DNA from: Pictodentalium vernedei
Lineage: Eukaryota > Mollusca > Scaphopoda > Dentaliida > Dentaliidae
DNA length: 64,000 nucleotides
Assembly: GCA_031216915.1 (NCBI GenBank)
Contig: CM062297.1
Span: 179,638,350-179,702,349 of the forward strand
Direction of reading: 5' to 3'
In this document: piece by piece, positions 54,192 to 64,000 of the stretch
Layout of the letters: each line of letters starts with the position of its first letter
Numbering within the stretch: the first letter of the stretch is position 1
The notes under the pieces: generated by a model
Seen by the model: only the letters and a program-made list of their open reading frames with translations
What the model was told of the DNA's origin: nothing
Database searches by the model: none
Translations under genes and position numbers: made by a program

Positions 54192-54442
54192 GAATTTTTC
54201 ATCAAGTCTAGTCATGGCTGTTATCAAGGAGCCATGACGAGATTTGATGAAAAACATCTTGAAAGTACTCAGCAGGTTAAGTGTTAAATACTTATACAGT
54301 AAAACCTGTCTTGAGAGACCACTGTCTTGAGAGACCACCTGTCTTGAGAGACCACATCTGCCAGACACCGATTGGTTTTACTCTATAATGGACCTGCTAT
54401 GGGAGACCACCTGTCTTGAGAGACCACTTGTATTGAGAGACC
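54192..54442 (+). repeat. Right copy of ~250-bp direct duplication
   Basis: Pairs with 52941-53191. Continues without a break into the rest of the mariner-like MITE (54297-55013). Confidence 0.85.
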
Positions 54443-55013
54443 CCTGTGACCTGGTACCAACTTGTATTTTTATGCCATAATGGACCTGTCTTGAGAGACC
54501 GCCCCTTTAAAGACTGAAACCATGACAAAAACTTTTTACCTGTTCTGGAATTGGAAAATCTATTGTTGTTATACTAACATAATTAAAAGTATTAAAAGCT
54601 CGTAATTGGGTTTCAATTGCTATTCAGTTACATAACTCATTAAAGATTGAGATGTTTTTGTAAGACCCCTGTGAAAAGATTTGAATTATTGCTGAATAAA
54701 CAATTTCATACATAGCTGAAATGTCACAGATAGGATTATAAAAATAAATTTGTGTTCAAAATCTTAAATGAAGATTTTCAACACTAATTTATTTTTGTAA
54801 TTTTATAACAGTCCATTTCAATTTGTTACAAAAACTTCATAAAAAAAAACAACTACAAAGTAATTACAAAAATCCATTCTTCTCCATTTCTGAATTTTGT
54901 GGTTGGTTATTCACTGACTTGAGAAAACCTGAAACCTGTTATGAGAGACCACCTGTCTTGAGAGACCACTTTTGTGTGGCCCCAAGGGCAGTCTCTCAAA
55001 ACAGATTCTACTG
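54297..55013. mobile_element. Mariner-like MITE with CTGTCTTGAGAGACCAC repeats
   Basis: TIRs CAGTAAAACCTGTCTTGAGA and its mirror ending TTCTACTG, with TA at 54295-54296 and 55014-55015. The subterminal region has tandem ~17-bp units. Its first ~145 bp are duplicated at 53047-53191 by the ORF-cassette insertion. Confidence 0.75.
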
Positions 55014-55015
55014 TA

Positions 55016-55282
55016 TTGCAAAACACCAAATTACTGAAAAAGCACAGTGATTTCAATCTAAATTTATTGTGTTATTGTGTTAAATTTATTGTGTGATATA
55101 AATCACTTCCTGAGAGATGATCTCTTATATCACTAATGCACTGTCAAAAAATATTTGTTTGGCATTTCCCATTATCTTGTAAGATAGCACATAATAAAAA
55201 AGTGCAACCTTTCTCAAAACTTTACCCAACGCTCACCAAATCTTAGAACTGTATATTTCTTCTCTCATGGTGTATTTACATT
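55016..55282. other. Noncoding, nothing recognised
   Basis: AT-rich spacer. Confidence 0.35.
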
Positions 55283-55638
55283 ATTTATTCATTTATTGGG
55301 ATTTAATGACACTTTTGACAGCCAGGGTCACCTCGTGTTGGACAGTTTTATAGGTGGAGAAAGCCGGAGTATCCATTGAGAACCACTGAGTAATTGCAAG
55401 CAAATGTCAGACTCATCAGTGTACTAACTCCACACAAGCAAGGTTAGCATTGTTTGAAGACATGTGCACCATCAACATGCAGTATGCCTTTGTACACAAT
55501 GCCACCGTGCCCCCACATGGGCAATTGGGATTAAGTGTCTTGCCCAAGGACACAATGCAGTTGCCGTGGGTGGGATTCAAACCGAGGGCCTCTACGCTTG
55601 CAGCCTGCATCTCCACCTACTGAGCCACCGTGCTCCAA
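55283..55638 (-). mobile_element. tRNA-headed SINE
   Basis: Minus strand: GGTGGCTCAGTAGG A box, GTTTGAATCCC B box, TTGGGCAAGACACTTAATCC core, body with CTTCAAACAATGCTAACC, and a degenerate AATAAA tail end. Copy of the family at 51265-51590. Confidence 0.78.
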
Positions 55639-56366
55639 TTTATTTACATTTCTATTCCCATAATTTTCAATGTGATATATATAGGTTATTACCACCATGT
55701 GGATTTCCGAGATGGTGTATTGGAATCGAAATGAGTCCATTAGGATGAGTCGATATATGATCCAGATATGAGGTTGAGACTTCAATACTTCATCTCGGAA
55801 ACCCACTTGGTGGTAATTACTAGTTTATCTAACATTATTCCTACCTTTCTTGACTTGTTGCATGTATTTTGATAATCCTTCAGTGTCAGTGAATTGCTAT
55901 TTTTTGTTAATGAAGATCATGATGTCATGGTATAACGTTCTTGAGCTTTGCATGACATAATACCCATTCATTGTGCCACTTGTACTGTAACTGCCAAAGT
56001 TTAAAGTAGTGTTTCAGCTTCTTTGTTTCATTATTCAGGTTAAATGCATGGTAGGCCTATAAAAATATCACCATGGCAACAAAATGATCTAGTCTAATTT
56101 ATTTGTCTGAGTTGGTGATTTATTTATCATTCAATTACTGTTACCAAAACTTTGGCCTTGACATGCGTAATCAGTTTTTGATGGGTGTAGGTAAAAAAAA
56201 ATGTTTTATCACTTTCCAAAGTGTGATTTACTGAAATTTCCAGGTTTGATTATAAATGATAACTTCACAAGTGAATTATGCAATCAACAATTGGGTCATG
56301 TATCCGTGCGCACAAACGGAGACGCTTTGCCGTGGGTGTAATGGGGACTTCATTGTTTTTATTTTT
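55639..56366. other. Noncoding with a palindromic MITE
   Basis: About 55686-55822 is an inverted pair (TTACCACCATGTGGATTTCC and its mirror). The rest shows no gene. Confidence 0.45.
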
Positions 56367-56370
56367 TTAA

Positions 56371-56612
56371 CCCTTTACCGTACATGAAAAGCAGACGACA
56401 CTTGCAAAAAAAATTCTTGAATAACTATTATTTTCATTTTTTGTCTCAAAAACATAGGTTATGACCCCTCATTGGAACGAGCTAGATGAACTCGTTCCAA
56501 TGAGGGGTCATAACCTATGTTTTAGAGACAAAAAATGAAAAAATAATGAAAATTAATTGGCGATTTTTGAGAATAGCGCTGGCCGGTTTTAGCCTTTATG
56601 TTAAGTAAAGGG
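56371..56612. mobile_element. piggyBac-like palindromic MITE, family 1
   Basis: Left TTAA (56367-56370) with CCCTTTACC. Right end AAGTAAAGGG with TTAA mutated to TGAA. Nearly perfect central palindrome. Confidence 0.75.
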
Positions 56613-57056
56613 TGAAATAATATAATTATCGTTAATAATGAAAAGTAATAAACAGAGTAATCGATGGACTGGTTACATGAAATAATTCATTCGAGGCGAG
56701 GGACTACATTGTAAAACACTTGTGCGTATTTGTGCACTCGTGTCTGTGCAACGTCCCTCACCTCATGAATTATTTCACGTAACCAATCCAGTCAAGTGAT
56801 TACTCTCTATCTCTTTCTGAATCCAATGATTGCTCATATAGTTGCTAGCCATGATACAGGTTTGTATTTTATATAGATGTTTTTACTTATATGGGGGAAA
56901 TACATTCTTGTTGTGAGATAAAATTACATATATTAAAGACTCAAATTCCTTCATGTGTTGAAAAAATAAATTTGTACTCCATTTAGATTTTGGCTACATC
57001 TTAACAAAAATTTTTCAAAATTTTGAAATTATATACTTTGTTTTTTATTTTTTCAG
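56613..57056. other. Noncoding (intronic by inference)
   Basis: Contains an inverted pair around AACTGGTTACATGAAATAATTC and its mirror (about 56665-56790). Otherwise AT-rich and ending in the polypyrimidine tract of the next exon. Confidence 0.4.
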
Positions 57057-57202
57057 GGTTTCAGATATATTTAAATCATTGGATCCTCTCATCTCCAAAT
57101 TAGGTATACAACATAAATTATGGGAATCAATTAAAAGTGCAGTGACTGTGTCCTTGAAAATTCAGGAATTATTGAACAACAAATTTTTGAACAAGATGAC
57201 AA
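57057..57202 (+). CDS. Internal exon of a host gene (unidentified), phase-compatible with 9558-9766
   Basis: A T-rich tract with CAG ends at 57056 and a GTGAGT donor starts at 57203. Using one base to complete a codon (phase 2 entry), it reads VSDIFKSLDPLISKLG ... LNKMT over 48 codons and leaves in phase 1. The exon at 9558-9766 leaves in phase 2, so a splice joins NID-L-VSDIF without disturbing either frame. Composition is helical and protein-like (Leu, Lys, Ile, Ser). Neither exon names a family to me. Acceptor, donor and phase agreement argue against chance, but the case rests on sequence alone. Confidence 0.55.
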
Positions 57203-57672
57203 GTGAGTTTCTTATTACCAGCAGCAGATGGGTGGTACTGGAATTTTGAGTTTGTATCGGTTTCGGTATTTTTAATGAGGTGTACTGTGATGTAAGTTCA
57301 GTATTTGGTATCTGACTTGACAGATTTGCTGACAGTGCCAAAGGGGAATTCACATCAGGATAATACAGAATACATTGGCATGGCGGGGGTTTGAATTCGT
57401 AGAATTAAGTGCTTAGATGCAACTATCTGATGAATAATACAGAATAAGTTGCTCTTGTATCATTCTACCACAGGGCCACAAATACCACTGCCAATGAGCT
57501 CAACACTGGCATTCTTTTGCCAGCACAAATCATATCTACAGTAATTTCGTGACTTGTTCCAAACACACCTAAACCTTTAAGAGCATGTGCCCTTAACATG
57601 CCATCAGTAGGAGACCCTGCTTATAATAGGCAAATCACCTGGGCAGTGATTTCAAGTCATGTCTTGGCTGCC
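57203..57672. other. Noncoding (intronic by inference), old repeats
   Basis: Resembles 7790-8110 (GGTATCTGACTTGTCAGAT-like motifs, then GCATGTGCCCTTAACATGCC). It belongs to the same old interspersed repeat that hosts the Academ-like element. Confidence 0.5.
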
Positions 57673-57676
57673 TTAA

Positions 57677-57881
57677 CCCCCTTCACTCTGATGTTAAAAT
57701 ACCAAAATTTCAGGAAGCTGTTTTTTCCCATAATGCATCTAGAAATTTAACCAATTCAACCTCGTTTGACCGAGCTCAATGAGCTCTGTCAAACGAGATT
57801 GAATTGGTTAAATTTCTAGTTGCATTATGGGAATTTTTTTTCGTCTGAAATTTAGATATTTGGACATCAGTGTGCAGGGGG
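57677..57881. mobile_element. TTAA-flanked palindromic MITE, family 3
   Basis: Ends CCCCCTTCACTCTGATG and CATCAGTGTGCAGGGGG with TTAA at 57673-57676 and 57882-57885. The central hairpin (GAGCTCAATGAGCTC) sits within long AACCAATTCAAC arms. Confidence 0.75.
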
Positions 57882-57885
57882 TTAA

Positions 57886-58128
57886 CCCTTTACCTAACAT
57901 GAAAAGCAGACGACACTTGCAAAAAAAATTCTTGAATAACTAAATTTTTTCATTTTTTGTCTCAAAAACATAGGTTATGACCCCTCGTTGGAACGAGCTC
58001 GACGAGCTCGTTCCAACGAGGGGTTATAACCTATGTTTTTGAGACAAAAAATGAAAATATTTTGAAAATTAATTGGCGATTTTTGAGAATAGCGCTGGCC
58101 GGTTGTGGCCGTTACGTTGGGTAAAGGG
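57886..58128. mobile_element. piggyBac-like palindromic MITE, family 1, sharing a TTAA with its neighbour
   Basis: Starts directly after the TTAA (57882-57885) that ends the family-3 MITE. Right TTAA at 58129-58132. Near-perfect palindrome centred on GAGCTCGACGAGCTC. Confidence 0.8.
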
Positions 58129-58240
58129 TTAACAGGCTACTGGACAGGTTGTAGTCTAGTGAGGATTCAGGACAACTGCCCAGTCCTTGAAGGGTAAACA
58201 AAACGGAAAAGCAAAATGCTCACTTCTTTTAGGAAAATGA

Positions 58241-58375
58241 TAGTCCGGTCGCCAGGTCATGGATGCGTGTTTTGTCGTATAAAGTTTTTTTCTCAATGGA
58301 TTCTGAAAATTAAGGTATCTGACATCAACATTCAATCGGCTGACCATCTGTCAGCCTTGAGCAATTTTTTTTATA
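58241..58375 (+). repeat. Left TIR of Academ-like element
   Basis: Imperfect mirror of 62728-62872. Best conserved blocks are GGTCGCCA, GTATAAAGTTT and GACCATCTGTCAGCCTTGAG. Confidence 0.85.
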
Positions 58376-59281
58376 GAGCCCCAAAATTTATACCCCACCC
58401 CGAATTTCAGTAAAATACCACTTTTTACTCCGATGTCATTAGATCTCACAAAAATGTGACAGAATCTTCACAATGAGATGCCAATAGCCGAAGGGTTCCG
58501 AACACATCACTTAACCATTAACTTCTTCAGAAAAAATCCGAAATGGCAGCAAATATGGCGGCCGAAAGTAGCAAATTTATGGATTTTTACCATTTTTTTC
58601 GAAATGATCTGCTATAAGTGCCCAATGACTGTCCAAGATTCATTCCTCGTACATATAAATGATGCAAATTGATAGCTCCATGATATTTGATGACAATCAG
58701 GGGTATCAATGGTATGAACGGGAAAATGATTATCAAATCTATGAAGTGAAAAAGTCGTCAAAATAAGATTTCCTGCCATATAATACAAGAAGTCACAAAA
58801 ATTCTTAGAAAACTCGGCTTGTGGTTCGTAGAATTGGAGATGTCTCCCCAATTTAGTTCTCAACCTCGATTTATATCATTTACGCATTGGATTCACTATA
58901 AAATACCCGAATTTCCACCAAAATGATGCCGAAAGTAGTAAAATTGTGGATTTTGATATTTTTTGCGAATGAAGTCTATACCAGTATGCCCCAGCTGCCA
59001 ACATACATTTTGCTGGACATAAAAACTATGCAAAATTATAGTGCAATGATATTAACTACATTTTGAGGAATAATGGAAACAAATGAGCAGGAGAAAAACC
59101 GATATCGGAGACTATGGAGTGAAAAAAATGCCCAAACTGGATTTCAACCTTATACCAGAAATCCCAAATATGGTCACATAGCCAGCCTGATGAGATGCAG
59201 AGTGAGAGATGTTTTATCTACTAAGTATTCAATCTGGAATTTATCAAGAAAAGATCAACATGGTCACCGATATCCTCATCC

Positions 59282-62236
59282 TCACAGTCCATCTGGATCA
59301 TTAGACTGATTCACCGTGACATCAGTTGCTGAAACCGTTTGTTCATTGCAACATTCAATTGTAGCATTACACGCACAGAATATAGTGCATGCCAAGTGAG
59401 AGGAATAGCATCCACACCTGCTAGTTTTGCAAGGATGTTTTCTGGAACAGGAACAACGTACCATATGCAAAACAGAGTCGGGGGCCACCGGTATACCACT
59501 TGGTAGAGTTAAGGGTGATAACGTTTTCGAGACTTCATCTCTGACGAATCCGAACTCCCTAGGATCAAGATCTGGGTCTAAGGCATGTTTCCACGTGCAT
59601 ACCTGAAGATGGGCATGTTTTACATTCTCTGTGAATGCTTTGGTTGTTGGGGGCAGGGTACATAAAGGAGGAACTTTTGTGGCACCCTTCTTGCCTATTT
59701 GCAATTTCCAAACACTGATTCGCGATTCTGACATGGTACCCATATCCTTGCAACCATAGCATAAAGATATGAATCATGTAGCTTGATGAAGTACTTCCGA
59801 CCAAGGGGCATTGACACAACCAACGGACGTTAGAGAAGTTTTGCCGGATCTCAAGACTTTCAACATACGACCTTTTCCAATTCCAAAACAACCACCAACT
59901 GTGTCGCAGCCAGAGATAGCATGGGCGGCAAGCAAGTTTGGTATGATACTTCTATGTTCTTCAGCGGTTGCTGCAATATCAACAACTGACTTCCCCTTTA
60001 TTGGGGATTCCATGAACATACTACATGACAGGTTTTGTTCGAGATAGTGATGTAGAAGCAATGTGTATACATCTGTGTCGTCTGCAAGAACTATGACATT
60101 GTCGTGGTCATCAGCAGCTCTGATGGCTTGCTGAACGATTATGTTATCTGCTTCTTCGTGCATAGTTTCCATGTCACGCCTCTCAATAACTATACCTCTA
60201 TCGATTTCAATGGGTGAAGCATCCTGGCCAGTAACAAATAGCGCGTGTTGTTGAGTGTTATCAACAGCAAACTGTGTGTCACGTCTGAAATGATCAACAA
60301 TAATGCTTATCAACTGTTTCTTATTTTCAGTTACCGTGAGAACCAATTTCTGAGAAGGTAATGGTGACGTTGCGGTCAACGTGAATTTCCGACAACAAGC
60401 TTCACCACTTCTTTTTGCCCTAGTCGTACATTTAGTACTGAATTCATTGTATCTGTCAAACACAAGATATGTATCTCCAACCAATAACCGACGCTTTACA
60501 TGCTCTTGAAATCGCTGGACAAAATCGTTCACGTTCGGGTGACATAATTTATTGGGAGCAGGCCAATAGGGTATCCAAAGAAGTGCACACCCGTCTATAA
60601 TAGTGCATGTTGACACATTGATATCAGACTCAGACATGTTGGTGTTTGGAATCATAACTGCGGTATCAGACTTCATGACCAATTTAGATTTGGATATCCG
60701 CATGTCACCATTGACATTGAAAAGAGCTGTTGGAATGGGTGATAACTCGTATGAGAGTATATCATTTATACTAATTTCCCTGGAGCTGGCTTGAAGTCCC
60801 ATCACCCGAGAGTAAATCAAATTGCTGTCACATGTTTTGTGCTCGCTCAACTTGACTGACTTTTTCATAACTGCCATTGTTTCAACGGGCCTTGATATAG
60901 TACAATAGAACCCACTCGGGAGTTTCTTCTCGAAATCAGTCAACGTCTGTCTACCAAGTGTTACAGCCATGTCCAAGTTCACAGTGCGATTAGCGTGCTG
61001 ACCACTGACAATATTGACTATCTCATCCGGGTGTTGCTTGGGTTCAAGGGGGTGTATGATTGTCGCGAGTTTGTTTCTAAGTCCCTCACGATCAGCGCAA
61101 TCAGCAGCAATTCTCGCAGTCATCTCCAGTTTGTGTTCGAGCACTGCTCGATTCGTTACGTCTGATTCCCTAACCTCCGCGAGACCATTCAAAAGTTGAC
61201 CACAATTGTGAAGGCTTAATGCCCACACTTTCAGAGTTTCTGGTTTTAATGTGATGCCAATGATGCCAGACTTACCATGGCCATAACGCATGAAAGTGGA
61301 TTCGATATACATATCGCTCCAAATGCCATTCCAAATGCCATCAACATGTCTCATCACATGTGATCCCTTCAGAAATTGTGTCAACACTTCTTGTGGAAGT
61401 CGTTCCATGTCCCTCAGATAATACAAGCCATATCTAGCATAGTTGACATGGCCGGATGCAAAGAAGTAAGGGAGCATTTGTTTACAGTTGCCAAATGCAA
61501 GGGCCAGTCCCCTTCCCTCTCAGCCCTTACGTACTTCATCATTATAAGAACTGGTCTTATGAAGCAGTCCACCCAAACCTTGCAAGTCCTGCTCTGGTCT
61601 GATATTTCACTCAATGTGTCAATGAAATCTTCCGGGCAGACAACATCATCTCTACTGACGATATCTCTAAGCAGCTCTTCTGCCAACAACCGAAATGCGC
61701 GCATATTTTGAGGAAACTTCTTCCCGCTTAGCATTTTGGCTACTCCGCCGAACACAGACTCAAGAATTTCAGATAAACCCGTGTTCTCCATCAAGTTGCC
61801 AATTGCACCAAGAAAACTCATTAACATATGCATGCCTCCCAACCTCGGAATCAATGTTCCGAAGTGATCGTGATTTGACCACAGAACATCCAACACTACT
61901 TAGCTGTTGATCAGCAGTGAATAAAGTATATTTCTGCCCAGTCAACTCAGTTAGACGCATTGCATCTAAGATGGCGGTTGAAATTGTATCTGGATCAGCC
62001 GGTGGCATGTCAATCAATGGTAAGTACACAGCCTTCGTCTCTGGTTGAGGGGATTGCCCACTTTGTCGGGATGACCTGGTGTTGTAGCCATTGAACTCAG
62101 GACAGTTAGGTTTCGTTACAATATCCTTCAAAAATTCAAGGTCATTCTCCAACGCCCTTCCTTCTGCCATGACCATGCGAACCAATACTTGGAGCTGAGG
62201 TACTTCTTTGCAGATTAGGTGTGTATGTGATTCCAT
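59282..62236 (-). pseudogene. Academ-like transposase with XPG/FEN-like nuclease and CXC domain (broken)
   Basis: One protein in pieces on the minus strand. 62236-about 61890 is the N-terminal part, ending at a TADQQL segment. A frameshift leads into 61896-about 61440 (IPRLGGMHMLMSFLG, GKKFPQNMRAFR). A second frameshift leads into 61477-59774 (GHVNYARYGLYY, GIWNGIWSDMYIESTFMRYG). An in-frame TGA at 59774-59776 separates the last part, which runs to 59282. Near the end are IVLADDTDVYTLLLHH (about 60050-60100) and SGCDTVGGCFGIGKGRML (about 59870-59925), resembling the acidic and H3TH motifs of XPG/FEN nucleases. A tesmin/TSO1-type CXC segment with CSCSRKHPCKTSRCGC spacing follows (about 59330-59460). 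It belongs to a large family of unnamed invertebrate proteins. Two frameshifts and a stop make this copy dead. Confidence 0.72.
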
Positions 62237-62727
62237 GACAAAACTCGATCCTCCGTCCGTAACTATTATATATATGACCGTTGGTACAGCTACCAGAAAT
62301 GTATTGAAATTTTAGCCTCCGTCTGGTTATAGTGTCATTCGGTGAAAGCGCTATATTGATCGAAGTATTCAACACATGGTGCCCATTTTGGTATCATCAT
62401 GAGCACAAATGGATGCTCCATGATGGCAGAGCATGAACTGGCACAATTAAGATACAATTTGTTTCACAGAATAAACGATTTATGGTGCAACTGAGAAAAA
62501 AGTTAAAATTTCGACATGACGATCCGACACGGCGGCCATATTGGATTTTTGTGTGTCGATATAATTTTGAATTCTGCAGTATATGATACTACAAACCATG
62601 CCAAGTGTACAAATAGTAAGGTTTACCAATAAATTTCATGTTAGTAATGAGAATTTACAGAAAATTCAAATATAGGTGTTTTCACATTTGGTATCAAATT
62701 CAGGGTAGGGTTACCTTTTCAAGACTT

Positions 62728-62872
62728 TATAAAAAAAATTGCTCAAGGCTGACAGATGGTCAGCTGATTGAATATTGTTCTCAAATGTCTAAATTTGCAA
62801 AATCCATCGAGAAATAAACTTTATACGCCAAAACAAGCATTCGTGACTTTCGGGGGTTTGGCGACCAGACTA
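62728..62872 (-). repeat. Right TIR of Academ-like element
   Basis: Mirror of 58241-58375, with a ~12-bp insertion near the outer end relative to the left TIR. Confidence 0.85.
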
Positions 62873-62875
62873 TGA

Positions 62876-63392
62876 ACTCTTCAGTTGCTATCAAGCCTCT
62901 ACAAGGTCTTATAAATATCAAATGTAGGAGCATTTGAATAGGACAGACAGTTTTGATATTCATTGATTGGTTCCGCTCAATTTTTCAGTATTCGCATGAT
63001 ATTGGTTTGGTTTTTGGGTTATTTTGCCATTCTCTGCATTGAGAGATGACTAATTAGGGGAGTGGTGTAAACTTGATTTGTTCGGACTGTAATAGCTCAT
63101 GTCCAGATTGATGAAATATTCCAACTATATTATCAAGGCATGTCTTTGTTAAAGTTGGAATTTTAATCAGGATTCTAGTTGAAAAAAAACTCCAGACTTC
63201 TTTATTTGTGGATAAACAATATGCATGTAGTAGTCATATCTCAACTTATTATTTAATTAACAAGTTCCTTACTCTATTTTGGTTGTGCAAGTCCCTTCAA
63301 CAGCCTGAGTTTTGAGCTACAGATCTCCATAATTTGAATGACTGACTGGGCGTGTGATATATGTCCAAGTATCCAAATGACGTCACTGTGTT
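62876..63392. other. Noncoding, right flank of the Academ-like element
   Basis: Begins with the old repeat also seen at 8258-8330 (TGCTATCAAGCC, GGTCTTATAAAT). No gene. Confidence 0.5.
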
Positions 63393-63395
63393 ATA

Positions 63396-63575
63396 CAGTG
63401 GGATCCTGTTAACTGAATAGCTACTTTGTCAGAGAAAACTATTCAGTGAACAGGAATATTAAATTAACAGGAATTGAGTCACAATTTCCTATTTTTACTT
63501 ACAAACTGAGCATTTATTCTATTATCTGGAGCTCATGGTGCTCTATCAAACAGGATACAATAAATGAAATGCCTT
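63396..63575. mobile_element. Mariner-like MITE (CAGTGGAACC family), left part
   Basis: TA-CAGTGGGATCCTGTTAAC end and a decayed GAGCTC hairpin. The right part is missing. Confidence 0.55.
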
Positions 63576-63725
63576 TATTATATGCTAACCTGTAAATTAT
63601 CGCAAATTATCTAAACGAAATTTCTTGGTATCCATTGACTTGATGGATATCAAAGAATATCACTCAGTAGCTTCCTAAATGATGTCACGCTTTGATGCAT
63701 CACTTCACCTTCGATACTGTTACAG

Positions 63726-63829
63726 GCAATTCAGTTCCGGCTTTACCAGCAGTACCAGAAGTTCATGCTATTCTAAGCTGTTCTGATGATTCTATGACTG
63801 AAAAATTAGATTATAATAAAATAAAATAA
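63726..63829 (+). CDS. Possible further (terminal) exon of the host gene
   Basis: A pyrimidine-containing tract and CAG end at 63725. In the phase left by the exon at 57057-57202 the sequence stays open for 33 codons (NSVPALPAVPEVHAILSCSD ...) to a TAA at 63827-63829, beside an AATAAA. No donor is visible before the stop, so it would have to be a last exon. Short and unproven; chance remains a real possibility. Confidence 0.25.
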
Positions 63830-64000
63830 TTAGATGTATAGAAAGGGACTCCGAGAGTGATATTGAGCCTTCAACTGGGTAACTTTTATGAAAAACCTAG
63901 TTGTTCCATTCACCCAGGAAGTTTTTTGGGATGAGTTGGCGCACTCAATTCCAAATTCCTTGTTGTAAATTGACATTTAAAATGTTCTAAAAATTGACAT
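63830..64000. other. Noncoding, nothing recognised
   Basis: Window end. No feature seen. Confidence 0.3.

Larger units (their letters stand above)
58241..62872 (-). mobile_element. Academ-like DNA transposon (degenerate autonomous copy)
   Basis: Terminal inverted repeats 58241-58375 and 62728-62872 begin TAGTCYGGTCGCCA and are about 80% similar. A 3-bp target duplication TGA flanks the ends (58238-58240, 62873-62875). The flanks together match one continuous old repeat at 8165-8330, with the insertion point falling in GAAAATGA at 8251-8258; this is an independent empty site. The single minus-strand pseudogene has an XPG/FEN-like nuclease signature and a CXC cysteine domain. As I recall, Academ elements encode an XPG nuclease with a Cys-rich finger and make 3-4-bp duplications, which fits. 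Confidence 0.68.

Noticed and set aside
53192..54442. An LTR retrotransposon with 250-bp LTRs
   Set aside because: The direct repeats contain the left end of a separate MITE that continues only on the right side, so they are duplicated target DNA.
9558..57202. Assigning the two host exons to a named family (for example an ABCA-type extracellular region)
   Set aside because: The peptides are helical and generic. I could not point to any diagnostic motif.
61376..61711. Plus-strand ORFs across the Academ-like pseudogene
   Set aside because: The minus strand carries the recognisable protein; the plus-strand frames are shadows.

Overview
This is AT-rich, intron- and repeat-dominated animal nuclear DNA, not a prokaryotic or viral genome. 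Almost all recognisable coding capacity belongs to transposable elements. The mix (DIRS-type tyrosine-recombinase retrotransposons, an Academ-like element, Tc1, hAT and piggyBac-like MITEs, a foldback element, and tRNA- and 5S-headed SINEs) suggests a marine invertebrate. The species cannot be told from the sequence.

Region 1-7038 is a nearly complete DIRS-like retrotransposon (copy A). Its left end lies just outside the window. It has gag, overlapping RT/RNase H/methyltransferase-like and tyrosine recombinase (YR) frames, an internal complementary region and a right inverted repeat. Region 7039-17670 holds MITEs, two tRNA-derived SINE copies and one convincing host exon (9558-9766).

Region 18083-31470 is a second, heavily decayed DIRS copy (B) of the same family. 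Its gag is partly duplicated, its RT core is deleted and its YR gene is split by a third, young and intact DIRS element of another family (C, 23183-29660). Copy B is bracketed by a roughly 400-bp direct duplication of flanking DNA that contains a hAT MITE. A and C share frame layout to the base: 1990 nt from gag stop to RT stop, and identical spacing of the YR catalytic residues.

Region 31873-41443 carries SINEs, piggyBac-like TTAA MITEs, a ~125-bp tandem array and a near-identical 230-bp x3 tandem array. At 41733-46080 a dead Tc1 transposase gene is split by a ~3.36-kb foldback element. Region 46560-55640 has mariner-like MITEs, a dimeric tRNA/5S SINE, and a 1000-bp insert with an intact 275-codon ORF of unknown function bracketed by ~250-bp direct repeats.

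A second host exon (57057-57202) is phase-compatible with the first, implying one host gene with a ~47-kb intron packed with repeats. Region 58241-62872 is a degenerate Academ-like DNA transposon with ~140-bp TIRs, a TGA target duplication and a pseudogene with XPG/FEN-like nuclease and tesmin-type CXC signatures. A paralogous empty site at ~8251 supports its borders.

Main leads: two independent insertions with unusually long flank duplications, a non-autonomous DIRS copy with near-identical termini but a wrecked interior, the Academ-like element, the 275-aa ORF cassette, and the tRNA/5S SINE dimer.
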